A DNA stretch of 64,000 nt from Corynebacterium sphenisci DSM 44792 (GTDB lineage: Bacteria; Actinomycetota; Actinomycetes; Mycobacteriales; Mycobacteriaceae), in assembly GCF_001941505.1 (NCBI RefSeq), contig NZ_CP009248.1, forward strand, positions 62,001-126,000. The letters are read 5' to 3'. The position numbers were made by a program, and so were the translations under genes. Positions 45,698 to 54,259 of this stretch are shown piece after piece (within the stretch, counting starts at the first letter, position 1; the number at the start of each line of letters is the position of its first letter). The notes beneath the pieces are model-generated. The model was not told where the DNA came from and made no database searches. It saw only the letters and a list, made by a program, of their open reading frames with translations.

Positions 45698-46474
45698 ATG
45701 ACCGGAACCGGAGACCGACCGGGCGATGGCGGGGACGCCCCCCGCTGGGAGCCGCTGCAGGACCGGGCCTGGTCCGAATCCGAGCCCACCGGGCAGCTGC
45801 CCCCGCAGCAGGGCTGGGCGCAGCCCGCGGCCGACCCCGGCTGGACCCAGCCGGCGGCTTACGGCCCGGGCGGGGACAGGCCCCGGTCCGGCTCCCCCTA
45901 CGCCGCCGCCCCGCCGCCGCAGCAGCCGGCCCCGCCGGTGCCGCCGGCGCAGCCGGCGCCGCCCCGGTCCGGCTCCGGGCCGGTGGTCGGCGTGCTCGCG
46001 GTGCTGGCGGTGCTGGCCATCGTGCTCGGCGCCGGGATCGGCTACTGGGTGTACCGCTCCGCCGACGGCGACGGGGGCGCCGGCTCCGCGCCGACCGCCG
46101 CCCCGGGCGGGGGCCCGGGCGCCGGCACCGCCCCGACCACGGGATCGTCGTCGACGACGAGCTCCACCACCACCACCGAGGAGCGGCCCAACCGCCGGGA
46201 CTTCACCCCGGACCCGGCCTGGGAGAAGTGCGGCGGCTCCGGGGAGCCCGGGGACTTCAACCTGTACTGGGCGGGCACGGACGTGACCAGCTGCCCCTTC
46301 ACGAGGGAGGTCCGGGACGCCTTCGTCGACTACTACCGGGACACCGGGGAGACCTCCGGCACCATCCGGGCGGAGAGCCCGGTGACCGGCAGGACCTACA
46401 CCATGGACTGCCGCGATGATGGGGAGCACGTCACCTGCACCGGCGGCAATAACGCGGTGGTGCACATCAGTTAA
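45698..46474 (+). CDS. Single-pass membrane protein with cysteine-rich exterior domain
   Basis: A 258-residue protein. Residues 1-95 are proline/glutamine-rich and probably cytosolic; 96-118 is one membrane helix; 119-160 is a serine/threonine linker; the last 90 residues carry four cysteines (likely two disulfides) and the block SPVTGRTYTMDC. The layout resembles extracytoplasmic sensor-like domains of actinobacteria, but no function is known. GAGGAG precedes the ATG. Confidence 0.7.
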   Translation: MTGTGDRPGDGGDAPRWEPLQDRAWSESEPTGQLPPQQGWAQPAADPGWTQPAAYGPGGDRPRSGSPYAAAPPPQQPAPPVPPAQPAPPRSGSGPVVGVLAVLAVLAIVLGAGIGYWVYRSADGDGGAGSAPTAAPGGGPGAGTAPTTGSSSTTSSTTTTEERPNRRDFTPDPAWEKCGGSGEPGDFNLYWAGTDVTSCPFTREVRDAFVDYYRDTGETSGTIRAESPVTGRTYTMDCRDDGEHVTCTGGNNAVVHIS

Positions 46475-46483
46475 CCCCGGCGG

Positions 46484-46489
46484 TATGGT
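46484..46489 (+). promoter_or_regulatory. -10 element of the SxxK lipoprotein gene
   Basis: TATGGT with a 6-nt spacer to the ATG at 46496, in the 21-bp gap after the membrane-protein gene. Confidence 0.5.
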
Positions 46490-46495
46490 GTCGCC

Positions 46496-47431
46496 ATGCG
46501 AGCAGCCCCCAGCCCCGCCGCGCGCCTCGGCAGCGCGGCCCTCGCCCTGGCCCTCCCCCTGGCCGCGGCCGCCTGCGCCGCGGACGGGCCGGAGCGTGGC
46601 GCCCCCGCCGCGGAGGCCGCCGATCCACCGCCGGCGCCGGGGGAGCTGCCCGCGCAGTGGGCGGCGGCGGTGGAGCGGATCGAGGCCGAGTACGGCGGCC
46701 GGATGGGCGTGGCCCTGGCGCTGCCCGGCGGCTCCGCCGCCCATGCCGGGGATCTCGACGGCGGCCCGGCCTGGTCCACCTCCAAGGTGCCGCTGGCGGT
46801 GGCCACGGTGCGCCGCGAGGGGGAGGTCGGCCCCCTGGTGGAGTCCACCCTGACCTGGTCCGACAATGACGGCGCGGAGGCGCTGTGGGAGGGCCTGGGC
46901 GGCTGGGCGGCGGCCGGGGAGACCGTCGACGAGGTGCTCCGCGACGGCGGGGACGAGGTCACCCGCTTCGCCGAGGACGACGCCACCGGGGCGCACATCC
47001 CCTTCGGGCTGACCCCCTGGACGCTCGCCGACCAGGCGGTGTTCGGCGCGAACCTGCCCTGCATCGACGGCGGGGAGGTGGTCTCCCAGGTGATGGGGGA
47101 GGTCGTCGCCGACCAGCGCTACGGCCTGGGCGAGGTGCCCGGGGCCCGGTTCAAGGGCGGCTGGTCCCCCGATGACGACGGCGCCTACTTCGTGCGCCAG
47201 TTCGGGCTGCTGCCCGCCCGGGACCCGGGCCCGGCCGGGAAGGGCGCCGGCAAGCCCGCCCGGGCCGGGGACTACCCGGACTACCGGGCCGACCCGTTGC
47301 CGGGCTCCTTCGTCGGCGTGGCGGTGGCGGCGCTGCCCGATGACGGCAGCTACGGCACCGCCATGGCGATGCTCGACGAGCTCGCCGAGGTCATCGCCGC
47401 GCACCCCGCCACCGGCGGGGCCTGCCGCTGA
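46496..47431 (+). CDS. Lipoprotein with beta-lactamase-like SxxK motifs
   Basis: A 311-residue protein with lipobox LAAAAC (Cys27). Three motifs recall the penicillin-recognising serine enzymes: STSK (94-97), SDN (122-124) and KGG (220-222). SDN to KGG spacing (98) is close to class A beta-lactamases (104), but SxxK to SDN is only 28 residues instead of about 60. It may be a compact, divergent serine hydrolase or a non-catalytic relative acting at the wall. It converges with pat, one base apart. Confidence 0.65.
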   Translation: MRAAPSPAARLGSAALALALPLAAAACAADGPERGAPAAEAADPPPAPGELPAQWAAAVERIEAEYGGRMGVALALPGGSAAHAGDLDGGPAWSTSKVPLAVATVRREGEVGPLVESTLTWSDNDGAEALWEGLGGWAAAGETVDEVLRDGGDEVTRFAEDDATGAHIPFGLTPWTLADQAVFGANLPCIDGGEVVSQVMGEVVADQRYGLGEVPGARFKGGWSPDDDGAYFVRQFGLLPARDPGPAGKGAGKPARAGDYPDYRADPLPGSFVGVAVAALPDDGSYGTAMAMLDELAEVIAAHPATGGACR

Positions 47432-47432
47432 C

Positions 47433-48563
47433 CTAGCCCAGGCCCAGGGCGGCGAGCAGCCGGTCCGACTCCGCCGGGGAGGTCACGGTCACCCGGATGC
47501 CCTCCCCGGGGAAGCAGCGCACCAGCACCCCGCGGGCGGCCAGCAGCGCCTCCAGCCCGGCCGCGTCCGCCGGGGCCGGGTCCGCGCCCGCGGCGACCCG
47601 GCCCAGATCCGCGGCCCGGTCCTCCGGGATCCACAGGAAGTTGCCCTGCGCCCCGGGCACCACCGCGCCCTCCCCGGCGGCGGCGGCGATCATCCGGGTG
47701 AGCCGCTCGCGTTCGGCGGCGACCTCGCCGACCCGGCCGAGCAGCTCGGCGCGGGCGTCCTCCGCCAGGCAGGCCAGCGCCGCGGCCTGGGCGGGGGCGT
47801 TCACGGAGAAGGGGATCGCCACCTTCTGCACCGCCTCCACCAGCCCGGCGTCGCCGAAGAGGTAGCCCACCCGCAGCCCGGCCAGGCCCCACACCTTGGA
47901 GAAGGTGCGCAGCCCCACCACGTTGCGGTGCGCCCGCGCCACCTGCACCGCATTGGGGGTGCCGGGCAGCGCCGCCGCCGGGTCGGCCGGGTCGAAGCCG
48001 TCGGCGAACTCCAGGTAGGCCTCGTCCAGGGCGACCACCACGTCCCCCGGCACCTTCGCCAGGAACCCCTCGAGCTCCTCCGCGGTGAGCGTGGTGCCGG
48101 TGGGGTTGTTCGGGTTGCACACGAAGATCAGCCGGGTGCGCCCGGTGATCGCCGCGGCCATCGCGTCCAGGTCGTGCCGGTGGCCGGCGTCCAGCGGCAC
48201 CGGCACCGGGGTGGCCCCGGCCACCCGCGCCAGGATCGGGTAGGCCTCGAAGCTGCGCCAGGCGAAGATCACCTCATCACCCTCGGCGCAGGTGGCCTGG
48301 ATGAGCTGCTGGCACAGCGCGGTGGAGCCGCAGCCCACCGCCACCTCGGCCGGGTCCAGCCCCAGGTAGCCGGCCAGCGCCTCGCGCAGGGCCACCGCGC
48401 CCATGTCCGGGTACCGGTTCGCGCGGGCGGCGCAATCGGCCACCGCGGCCTGCACCGCCGGCAGCGGCGGCAGGGTCATCTCGTTGGAGGACAGCTTGAG
48501 CATCTCGGCGCCCACCGTGCCGGGGACGTAGGCCGGGATCTGGGCGAGGTCGGGGCGAATCAT
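47433..48563 (-). CDS. pat: Aromatic/histidinol-phosphate-type aminotransferase
   Basis: A 376-residue fold-type I PLP aminotransferase of the HisC/Pat group. FVCNPNNPTGT (147-157) and the Schiff-base Lys223 in TFSKVWGLAGLRVGY are intact. In corynebacteria this paralogue (Pat) acts on aromatic keto acids in phenylalanine and tyrosine synthesis; a second hisC would be expected in a histidine operon elsewhere. TATGGT stands 6 nt before the ATG. Confidence 0.88.
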   Translation of the reverse strand: MIRPDLAQIPAYVPGTVGAEMLKLSSNEMTLPPLPAVQAAVADCAARANRYPDMGAVALREALAGYLGLDPAEVAVGCGSTALCQQLIQATCAEGDEVIFAWRSFEAYPILARVAGATPVPVPLDAGHRHDLDAMAAAITGRTRLIFVCNPNNPTGTTLTAEELEGFLAKVPGDVVVALDEAYLEFADGFDPADPAAALPGTPNAVQVARAHRNVVGLRTFSKVWGLAGLRVGYLFGDAGLVEAVQKVAIPFSVNAPAQAAALACLAEDARAELLGRVGEVAAERERLTRMIAAAAGEGAVVPGAQGNFLWIPEDRAADLGRVAAGADPAPADAAGLEALLAARGVLVRCFPGEGIRVTVTSPAESDRLLAALGLG

Positions 48564-48569
48564 GTGCCC

Positions 48570-48575
48570 ACCATA
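48570..48575 (-). promoter_or_regulatory. -10 element of pat
   Basis: Minus-strand TATGGT with a 6-nt spacer to the ATG; no ribosome site. Confidence 0.55.
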
Positions 48576-48635
48576 CGGCGCGGCCGGGGCCTTTTGCCCC
48601 CGCGGGCGCCCCGGCGGTAGACTCCCTTCTCGCGC

Positions 48636-48724
48636 GGAGGCGTGCCAGAGCGGCCGAATGGGGCTCCCTGCTAAGGAGTTGCCTGCTTCACGGCGGGCCG
48701 GAGGTTCGAATCCTCTCGCCTCCG
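48636..48724 (+). tRNA. tRNA-Ser (GCU)
   Basis: GGAGGCG pairs with CGCCTCC; long variable arm; anticodon loop CTGCTAA reads GCU. CCA is encoded directly after the discriminator (48725-48727). The next tRNA follows after one base. Confidence 0.95.
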
Positions 48725-48728
48725 CCAC

Positions 48729-48801
48729 GCGCCCGTAGCTCAACGGATAGAGCATCTGACTACGGATCAGAAGGTTAGGGGTTCGAATCCCTTCGGGCGC
48801 A
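48729..48801 (+). tRNA. tRNA-Arg (ACG), copy 1
   Basis: GCGCCCG pairs with CGGGCGC; anticodon loop CTACGGA reads ACG, whose A34 is the substrate of TadA. CCA is encoded (48802-48804). It is probably co-transcribed with tRNA-Ser (GCU). The 73 bases are identical to the copy at 49967. Confidence 0.96.
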
Positions 48802-48807
48802 CCACCG

Positions 48808-48844
48808 GCACCCCCGGCCCGCGGACACCGCGGCCCGGGGGTGC
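48808..48844 (+). terminator. Terminator of the tRNA-Ser/tRNA-Arg pair
   Basis: A 17-bp stem with one mismatch (48808-48824 with 48828-48844) and the loop ACA. No U-tract; it lies just ahead of the oxidoreductase ribosome site. Confidence 0.6.
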
Positions 48845-48882
48845 CCGCGATCGTCCCCGTCCCCGTCCCCCGAGGAGCGCCC

Positions 48883-49869
48883 GTGATCCGCGCCGAATCC
48901 ATCCTGGACCTGGCCACCGTCGGCTCCCGGCAGGGCCATGCCGAGGCCCTCGCCGGCTCCGTCGAGCTGGCCCGGGTCGCCGAAGGCGCCGGCTACCGGC
49001 GGATCTGGTACGCCGAGCACCACAACATGCCCCGGATCGCCTCCTCCGCCCCGGCGGTGCTGATCGCCGCGATCGCCGCGCGCACCGAGCGGATCCTGCT
49101 CGGCGCCGGCGGGGTGATGCTGCCCAACCACGCCCCGCTGACCGTCGCCGAGCAGTTCGGCACCCTGGCGAACCTCTACCCGGGCCGGATCGAGCTGGGC
49201 CTGGGCCGGGCCCCGGGCACCGACCAGGCCACCCTGCGGGCGCTGCGCCGCGACGCCCGCGCCGCGGAGACCTTCCCCGAGGACGTCCGGGAGCTGCGCG
49301 GCTACCTCGGCGAGGAGTCGGCGGTGCCCGGCATCCACGCCATCCCGGGCCGGGGCACCCACGTGCCCCTGTACATCCTCGGCTCCTCCCTGTTCGGGGC
49401 GCACCTGGCCGCGGAACTGGGCCTGCCCTACGCCTTCGCCTCCCATTTCGCCCCCGCCGCGCTGCACCAGGCGATCGCCGCCTACCGGGAGAATTTCCGG
49501 CCCTCGGCGCAGCTGGCCGAGCCACGCGCCTTCGCCACCATGAACGTCGTCGCCGCGGCGGACGCCGCCGAGGCGGAGCGCCAGCTGCACCATGTGCGCC
49601 GCGGTCTGGTGCGCTCCATGCTCTCCCGGGGCCGCCGGCTCACCGAGGAGGAGGTGGATCTGCTGCTGGACTCCCCGGCCGGGCGGCGGGTGGGGGAGAT
49701 GTTCGGCATCGTCGCCGTCGGCGATCCGGATCGGGTGCGCGAGCAGATCGGCGCCTTCGGCCGGGAGTCCGGGGCCGATGAGCTGATCCTGGTGCACCAG
49801 GCCACCCGGCTGCCGGACCGGCTGGCCTCGGTGGAGCTCACCGCCGCCGCGCTGGGCCTGTCCGGCTGA
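48883..49869 (+). CDS. LLM-class flavin-dependent monooxygenase
   Basis: A 328-residue luciferase-like flavoprotein: [20 protein letters not shown], then [20 protein letters not shown] and [16 protein letters not shown] are hallmark blocks of the alkanal monooxygenase-like group. It should use reduced FMN and oxygen; the substrate is unknown. I chose the GTG at 48883 because CGAGGAGCGCC precedes it; a GTG at 48841 lies inside the terminator hairpin. It is flanked by the two identical tRNA-Arg genes. Confidence 0.85.
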   Translation: MIRAESILDLATVGSRQGHAEALAGSVELARVAEGAGYRRIWYAEHHNMPRIASSAPAVLIAAIAARTERILLGAGGVMLPNHAPLTVAEQFGTLANLYPGRIELGLGRAPGTDQATLRALRRDARAAETFPEDVRELRGYLGEESAVPGIHAIPGRGTHVPLYILGSSLFGAHLAAELGLPYAFASHFAPAALHQAIAAYRENFRPSAQLAEPRAFATMNVVAAADAAEAERQLHHVRRGLVRSMLSRGRRLTEEEVDLLLDSPAGRRVGEMFGIVAVGDPDRVREQIGAFGRESGADELILVHQATRLPDRLASVELTAAALGLSG

Positions 49870-49966
49870 GCCGGATCCGCCCCGGTGGGCGGCTGTTTTT
49901 GGCGTTTTCCCGCGCGGTGGGTAGAGTGATCCCTCGTTGCACGGGCCGCGCCCGCGCGACGCGCGA

Positions 49967-50039
49967 GCGCCCGTAGCTCAACGGATAGAGCATCTGACTA
50001 CGGATCAGAAGGTTAGGGGTTCGAATCCCTTCGGGCGCA
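49967..50039 (+). tRNA. tRNA-Arg (ACG), copy 2
   Basis: Identical to the copy at 48729-48801 over all 73 bases, anticodon ACG. Unlike that copy it lacks an encoded CCA (CGGAAC follows), so it depends on CCA-adding enzyme. Confidence 0.96.
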
Positions 50040-50045
50040 CGGAAC

Positions 50046-50074
50046 ATCCCCGGTCACCAGCGGTGACCGGGGAT
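50046..50074 (+). terminator. Terminator of tRNA-Arg copy 2
   Basis: A perfect 13-bp stem (50046-50058 with 50062-50074) with loop AGC, starting 7 nt after the tRNA. Confidence 0.65.
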
Positions 50075-50104
50075 TGTCGCGTCCGGGGGCGGGGGAGCGG
50101 CCGG

Positions 50105-50872
50105 TTACTCCGCCAGCCAGCCGCCGTCGATGCTGTACGAGGAGCCGGTGATGGCCGCGGCCGCGTCGGAGCAGAGGAACAGCGCCAGCTGCGCGACATC
50201 CTCCGGGGTGGGTAGCTCCGGGACGGCGGACTTGGCCAGGAAGACCTGGTCGTAGACCTCGTCCTCGCTGATGCCGCGCTCCTTGGCCTGGTCCGCGACC
50301 TGGCCCTGCACCAGCGGGGTGAGCACGTAGCCGGGGGCGATGGAGTTGGCGGTGACGCGGTGCCCGCCGGCCTCCAGGGCGGTGGCCTTGGTCAGCCCCT
50401 CCAGGCCGTGCTTGGCGGCGACGTAGGCGCTCTTGTACCGGGAGGCCCGGTGCCCGTGGGCGGAGGTGATGTTGATGATCCGGCCCCAGTCCTGGCCGGT
50501 CATATGCGGCAGCGCGGCCCGGGTGAGCAGGAAGGGCGCCTCCAGCATGAGCCGGTGGATGAAGCGCCACTGCGCGGCCGGGAACTCCTCGATGGCGTGC
50601 ACCCGCTGGATCCCGGCGCAGTTGACCAGGATGTCGCAGTCCAGGCTGAGCTCCTCCAGGGATTCCACGTCGGAGAGGTCGACGACCCAGGCCTCGCCGC
50701 CGATCTCCTCGGCGACCTTGTGCGCGGCCTCCTCGTCGAGGTCGGCGGCGGTGACCTTCGCCCCGGCGGCGGCGAGGGTCCTCGCGATGGCGTGGCCCAT
50801 GCCGGAGCCGGCTCCGGTGACGAGGGCGGTGCGGCCGCTGAGGTCGACGGCTCCGGGGGTGCTGGTGCGCAT
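50105..50872 (-). CDS. 3-hydroxybutyrate dehydrogenase-like SDR
   Basis: A 255-residue short-chain dehydrogenase with TGAGSGMG (19-26), catalytic Ser137 and Tyr150/Lys154 (SAYVAAKHG). Blocks such as CDILVNCAGIQ and GYVLTPLVQGQ are typical of D-3-hydroxybutyrate dehydrogenase, which interconverts 3-hydroxybutyrate and acetoacetate with NAD. An AGGAGG ribosome site precedes the ATG. Other hydroxyacid substrates remain possible. Confidence 0.82.
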   Translation of the reverse strand: MRTSTPGAVDLSGRTALVTGAGSGMGHAIARTLAAAGAKVTAADLDEEAAHKVAEEIGGEAWVVDLSDVESLEELSLDCDILVNCAGIQRVHAIEEFPAAQWRFIHRLMLEAPFLLTRAALPHMTGQDWGRIINITSAHGHRASRYKSAYVAAKHGLEGLTKATALEAGGHRVTANSIAPGYVLTPLVQGQVADQAKERGISEDEVYDQVFLAKSAVPELPTPEDVAQLALFLCSDAAAAITGSSYSIDGGWLAE

Positions 50873-50927
50873 GGTGGTCCTCCTGTCTCGGTGATGTCGG
50901 CGACGGGGTATGTCGCGCTCACCGATC

Positions 50928-50933
50928 AGGGTA
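50928..50933 (-). promoter_or_regulatory. Putative -10 of the 3-hydroxybutyrate dehydrogenase gene
   Basis: Minus-strand TACCCT about 55 nt ahead of the ATG in the 85-bp gap, leaving a leader with AGGAGG. Confidence 0.35.
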
Positions 50934-50957
50934 CGCCCGCATAGTGAGGCTATGCAT

Positions 50958-52121
50958 TCACGGGTGCGCCATCAGGGTCATCCCCGCCGCGCGCAGCCGG
51001 TCCGCGTAGGGCGCGCCGAGCCCGGTCGCCGGGGTGAGCGCCCCGGCCGCGGCGGGCAGCCGATCCCGGTCCAGGAGCAGGGTCAGCGCCGCCTCGCCGA
51101 GCATCAGCGCGGTGCCCTCGTAGCCGGGATCCCGGTCCAGGGCCACGGTCGCCGCCAGGCGGGCGCCGGTGCGGGTCCGGGCGTGCGCGCGCATCCGGAA
51201 CCGGCCCCGGGCCCGCTCCGCGGCGGTGGGGCCCTCCCCGGGGGCGGGCAGCCGGCGGGCGAGCAGCCGGGCCGTCGGCGGGAAGTACAGCGCCGCGGCC
51301 CCCGCGGCCAGCCCGGCGCGCACCGCCAGCGCCCGGGCGGGGCTGCGGACGCGCAGCCGCTCCGCGTAGTCGAAGCGCCCCCCGTAGCCGGCGAGCATCG
51401 CCGAGCGGCGCACCAGCCGGGTGTTGTAGGGGGCCATGAAGAAGGGGGCCAGCCGGCCGCGGGGGCCGGGGGCGACCCGCACCGGGCGCCGGGTGCGGTG
51501 GTCGGCGGGGGCGGCGGGGGCCAGCGCCCAGGGGTCGTCGACGATCGCCCTGGCGGCGGGGTCGGCGCGCATCGCCGCCAGCTGGCCCCTGAGGGAGGCC
51601 ACGGTGCCCCCGGAGACCCCGCCGACGAGCTCCTCCACCACCAGCTCCACCGTGGCGAGCTCCCCGGGGGCGGCCGCGGCGAGCTCGGCGACGGCCATGT
51701 CCGAGGGCACCGAGTCGAAGCCGCAGGAGTGCACCAGCCGGGCCCCGGTGCCGGCGGCGATGGCGTCGAGGTGCGCCACGCTCCACCGGTGGAAGAGCAC
51801 CTCCCCGGTGAGATCCAGGTAGTCCGCCCCGGCCCGGGCGCAGGCGGCGGCCAGCGGCCGGCCCAGCCGGTCGTAGGGGCCGACCGTGCTCACCACCACC
51901 GGGGCGGCCGCGGCGACCCGGGCGGCGTCGGCCGGGTCGTTGAGATCGGCGGCCAGCAGCGGCCAGCCGTCCGCGCCGGGCAGGGCGTCGCGCACCGCGG
52001 CCAGGCGCACCGGGTTGCGCCCGGCCAGGCCCACCCGGGTGCCCGCCGGGGCGTGCGCGGCGAGGTATTCGGCGGTGAGCCGGCCGACGAAGCCGGTGCC
52101 GCCGGCGAGGATGATGTCCAT
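50958..52121 (-). CDS. Saccharopine dehydrogenase-like / trans-acting enoyl reductase family protein
   Basis: A 387-residue protein with an N-terminal Rossmann motif (LAGGTGFVGRLTAEYLA) and the blocks VVSTVGPYDRLG and HSCGFDSVPSDM of the family that includes mycobacterial Rv2449c and the trans-acting enoyl reductase Rv2953. Those relatives act in lipid metabolism; the reaction here is not known. It ends 85 bp before the 3-hydroxybutyrate dehydrogenase gene on the same strand. Confidence 0.78.
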   Translation of the reverse strand: MDIILAGGTGFVGRLTAEYLAAHAPAGTRVGLAGRNPVRLAAVRDALPGADGWPLLAADLNDPADAARVAAAAPVVVSTVGPYDRLGRPLAAACARAGADYLDLTGEVLFHRWSVAHLDAIAAGTGARLVHSCGFDSVPSDMAVAELAAAAPGELATVELVVEELVGGVSGGTVASLRGQLAAMRADPAARAIVDDPWALAPAAPADHRTRRPVRVAPGPRGRLAPFFMAPYNTRLVRRSAMLAGYGGRFDYAERLRVRSPARALAVRAGLAAGAAALYFPPTARLLARRLPAPGEGPTAAERARGRFRMRAHARTRTGARLAATVALDRDPGYEGTALMLGEAALTLLLDRDRLPAAAGALTPATGLGAPYADRLRAAGMTLMAHP

Positions 52122-52163
52122 GGACCCGATCCTGCCCGCGGATCCGCGCCGCCGCCGCCGGGG

Positions 52164-53141
52164 CTAGAGCTTCGCCGCGATCAGCTCGTCCAGATCGGTG
52201 GCGGAGAGCAGGTGCGGGGGCACCTCGAGGACGGTGCGGGCGCCGACCTCCCCGGCGGCGCGCAGCCGGTGCGCGGCCCGGCCGTAGGCGACCTGGGCGG
52301 CGGCGGTGAAATCGGGGTTGCGCTCCAGCTGCAGGCCGAACTCCACCACGTGGTGGGAGTCGCCGGCCCGGCCCCGGGTGAGCACCCGGCCGCCATGGGG
52401 CATCCCGGCGTGCTCGGCGTCGAAGGTGGCCTCGTCGATGAAGTCCACGATGGTCTCGTAGCCGGCGAAGTAGCCGGGCATGGTGACGATCTCCTCCCGG
52501 ATCCGCTCCTGATCGGCGGGGTCGGCGACGACGTAGCAGTGCCGGAGGTGCGCGGAGGCGGCGTCCACGCCGGCGGCCTCCCCGGCGCGCACCCGCTCGA
52601 TGGCCTCCGGGCGGGGCCTGGTGTACTGCACGGCCCGGATCACCCCGTCGATGCGGCGCACCGCGTCGGAGTGGCCCTGGGAGAGCCCCGGCCCCCAGAA
52701 GGTCATCTGGGAGTTCTCCGGCAGGATCGCGTCGGCGAGCACCCGGTTGAGGGAGAACAGGCCCGGGTCCCAGCCGGTGCCCACCATCGCCAGGTGGCCG
52801 GTCTCCCGGGCGGCGGCGTCCATCGCGGCGCGGTGCCGGGGCAGGTCCCCGTGGTTGTCGTAGGTGTCCACGGTGGTGACCAGCCGGGCCAGCTCCGGGG
52901 CCCGCTCGGGCACGTCGGTGGCCGAGCCCAGGCAGATGAAGGCCACGTCGATGTCCGCGGCGTGCTCGGCGACCGCGTCGGCGGGCAGGGTCGGCGCGGC
53001 CGAGCCGACCTCGGCGCGGCGGGAGAACACCGCGGCCAGCTCCATGTCGGGCTGGTCGGCGATGATGCGCTCCACGCTGCGGCCGAGATTGCCGTAGCCG
53101 ATGATCGCGGTGCGGATGATGGGGTTGCCGGTTGCGGGCAT
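52164..53141 (-). CDS. ddh: meso-Diaminopimelate D-dehydrogenase
   Basis: A 325-residue NADPH-dependent enzyme that makes meso-diaminopimelate in one step from tetrahydrodipicolinate and ammonia, feeding lysine and peptidoglycan synthesis. It shows IIGYGNLGRSVE, then STDVPERAP-like and GTGWDPGLFSLNRVLADAILP blocks of the family. The length is close to the C. glutamicum enzyme (320). I chose the ATG at 53141 after GGAGG. This dehydrogenase route is characteristic of corynebacteria. Confidence 0.93.
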   Translation of the reverse strand: MPATGNPIIRTAIIGYGNLGRSVERIIADQPDMELAAVFSRRAEVGSAAPTLPADAVAEHAADIDVAFICLGSATDVPERAPELARLVTTVDTYDNHGDLPRHRAAMDAAARETGHLAMVGTGWDPGLFSLNRVLADAILPENSQMTFWGPGLSQGHSDAVRRIDGVIRAVQYTRPRPEAIERVRAGEAAGVDAASAHLRHCYVVADPADQERIREEIVTMPGYFAGYETIVDFIDEATFDAEHAGMPHGGRVLTRGRAGDSHHVVEFGLQLERNPDFTAAAQVAYGRAAHRLRAAGEVGARTVLEVPPHLLSATDLDELIAAKL

Positions 53142-53199
53142 GCGGGGGACCTCCGGGGTCGGGTGAACGTTCCTCCCCGACTCTAGGAGAGCCCCGCGG

Positions 53200-54222
53200 C
53201 TAGAAGATCTCCAGCCTCGCGCCGAGGTGCTCGGCATGCTCGAGCTGGGCGACCCAGCCGCGCTGGCCGGGGCTGACCCGGATCACCGGCCGGTGCGACA
53301 GGGTGGCCCCGCCGGCGAGCTCCCGGCGCCCGGAGCGGATCTCGTAGCGGGTGCGGCCGACGTGCCCGGCCTCCACCAGATCCGCCACCGAGCCCTCCTC
53401 GGCGAGCTGCCGGCGGCAGTCGCCGAGCAGCTCCAGGGCCTGGTCCAGGGCCTCGCCGAGGGCGGTGGCGTTGCCCTCGCACATGGCGCGCACCAGATCC
53501 GGGCGGGTGCCGGCGACCCGGGTGCCGTCCCGGAAGGACCCGGCGGCCAGGGACAGGGTGAGCGCCCCGCCGTGGTCGCCGACCACCGCCAGGGCCTCGG
53601 CGAGCAGATGCGGCAGATGCGACACCCTCGCCACCGCCCGGTCGTGGTGCCGGGCCCGGGAGGGGATCACCTCCGCGCCGACGGCGTCGCCGAGGGCGAC
53701 GACCTGGCGGAAGACCTCCACCCAGCGGGCCCCGGCGGCGCGCCCGGCGCGCTGCAGGTCATCGGCGTGGTCGAAGGCGACCACCCAGGCCGCGCCGCGG
53801 AAGAGGCCCTCGCAGGTGGCCGCCCAGCCGGAGTCGGCGGTGCCGGCCATCGGGTGGCAGCCGACGTAGCGGTCCGCCAGGCCGCGGGCGCGCACCTCGT
53901 CGTAGACGGCCTGCTTGACGCTGACCACGTCGGTGATCCCGGCGTTCGGGGCGTGCTCGGCGATCGCGTCGAGCAGATCGCCGACGGCGGGCATCGGGGC
54001 GGCGATCACCACCAGCGCCCGGTCCGCCTCGGCGCGGGCCAGGGTCGCCGCCAGGTCGGCGCCGGCGTCGTGGCCGTCGGCGACGGCGCGGCGCACCGTC
54101 TCCGGGGAGCGGTTCCAGCCGTAGGCGGGGGCCCCCGCGGCCGTCAGATCGCGCAGCAGGCAGCCCCCGATGAGGCCCAGGCCGAGGATGCAGACGGGGG
54201 TTTCGGGGACATTGCGGCTCAT
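53200..54222 (-). CDS. tyrA: Prephenate dehydrogenase
   Basis: A 340-residue TyrA. CILGLGLIGG (11-20) binds the nucleotide; SVKQAV and HPMAGTADSGW (123-133) bind prephenate or arogenate. It catalyses the oxidative decarboxylation leading to tyrosine, working with the aminotransferase Pat. There is no fused chorismate mutase; the C-terminal 60 residues are a separate small extension without a clear ACT motif. It is divergent from the tadA-partner gene with 37 bp between starts. Confidence 0.9.
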   Translation of the reverse strand: MSRNVPETPVCILGLGLIGGCLLRDLTAAGAPAYGWNRSPETVRRAVADGHDAGADLAATLARAEADRALVVIAAPMPAVGDLLDAIAEHAPNAGITDVVSVKQAVYDEVRARGLADRYVGCHPMAGTADSGWAATCEGLFRGAAWVVAFDHADDLQRAGRAAGARWVEVFRQVVALGDAVGAEVIPSRARHHDRAVARVSHLPHLLAEALAVVGDHGGALTLSLAAGSFRDGTRVAGTRPDLVRAMCEGNATALGEALDQALELLGDCRRQLAEEGSVADLVEAGHVGRTRYEIRSGRRELAGGATLSHRPVIRVSPGQRGWVAQLEHAEHLGARLEIF

Positions 54223-54246
54223 CTGACAAGCATGACATACCGCGAC

Positions 54247-54252
54247 TACCGT
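54247..54252 (+). promoter_or_regulatory. -10 element of the tadA operon
   Basis: TACCGT with a 7-nt spacer to the ATG at 54260; no ribosome site. Confidence 0.55.
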
Positions 54253-54259
54253 TGGGCCC

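Noticed and set aside
46496..47431. Class A beta-lactamase
   Set aside because: The spacing between the first two motifs is far too short and no clear Glu166 equivalent is visible, so only a motif-level resemblance is claimed.
48729..50039. Integrative element bounded by tRNA-Arg repeats as att sites
   Set aside because: Both copies are complete tRNAs and the 1.2 kb between them holds only a chromosomal oxidoreductase; there is no integrase or excisionase.
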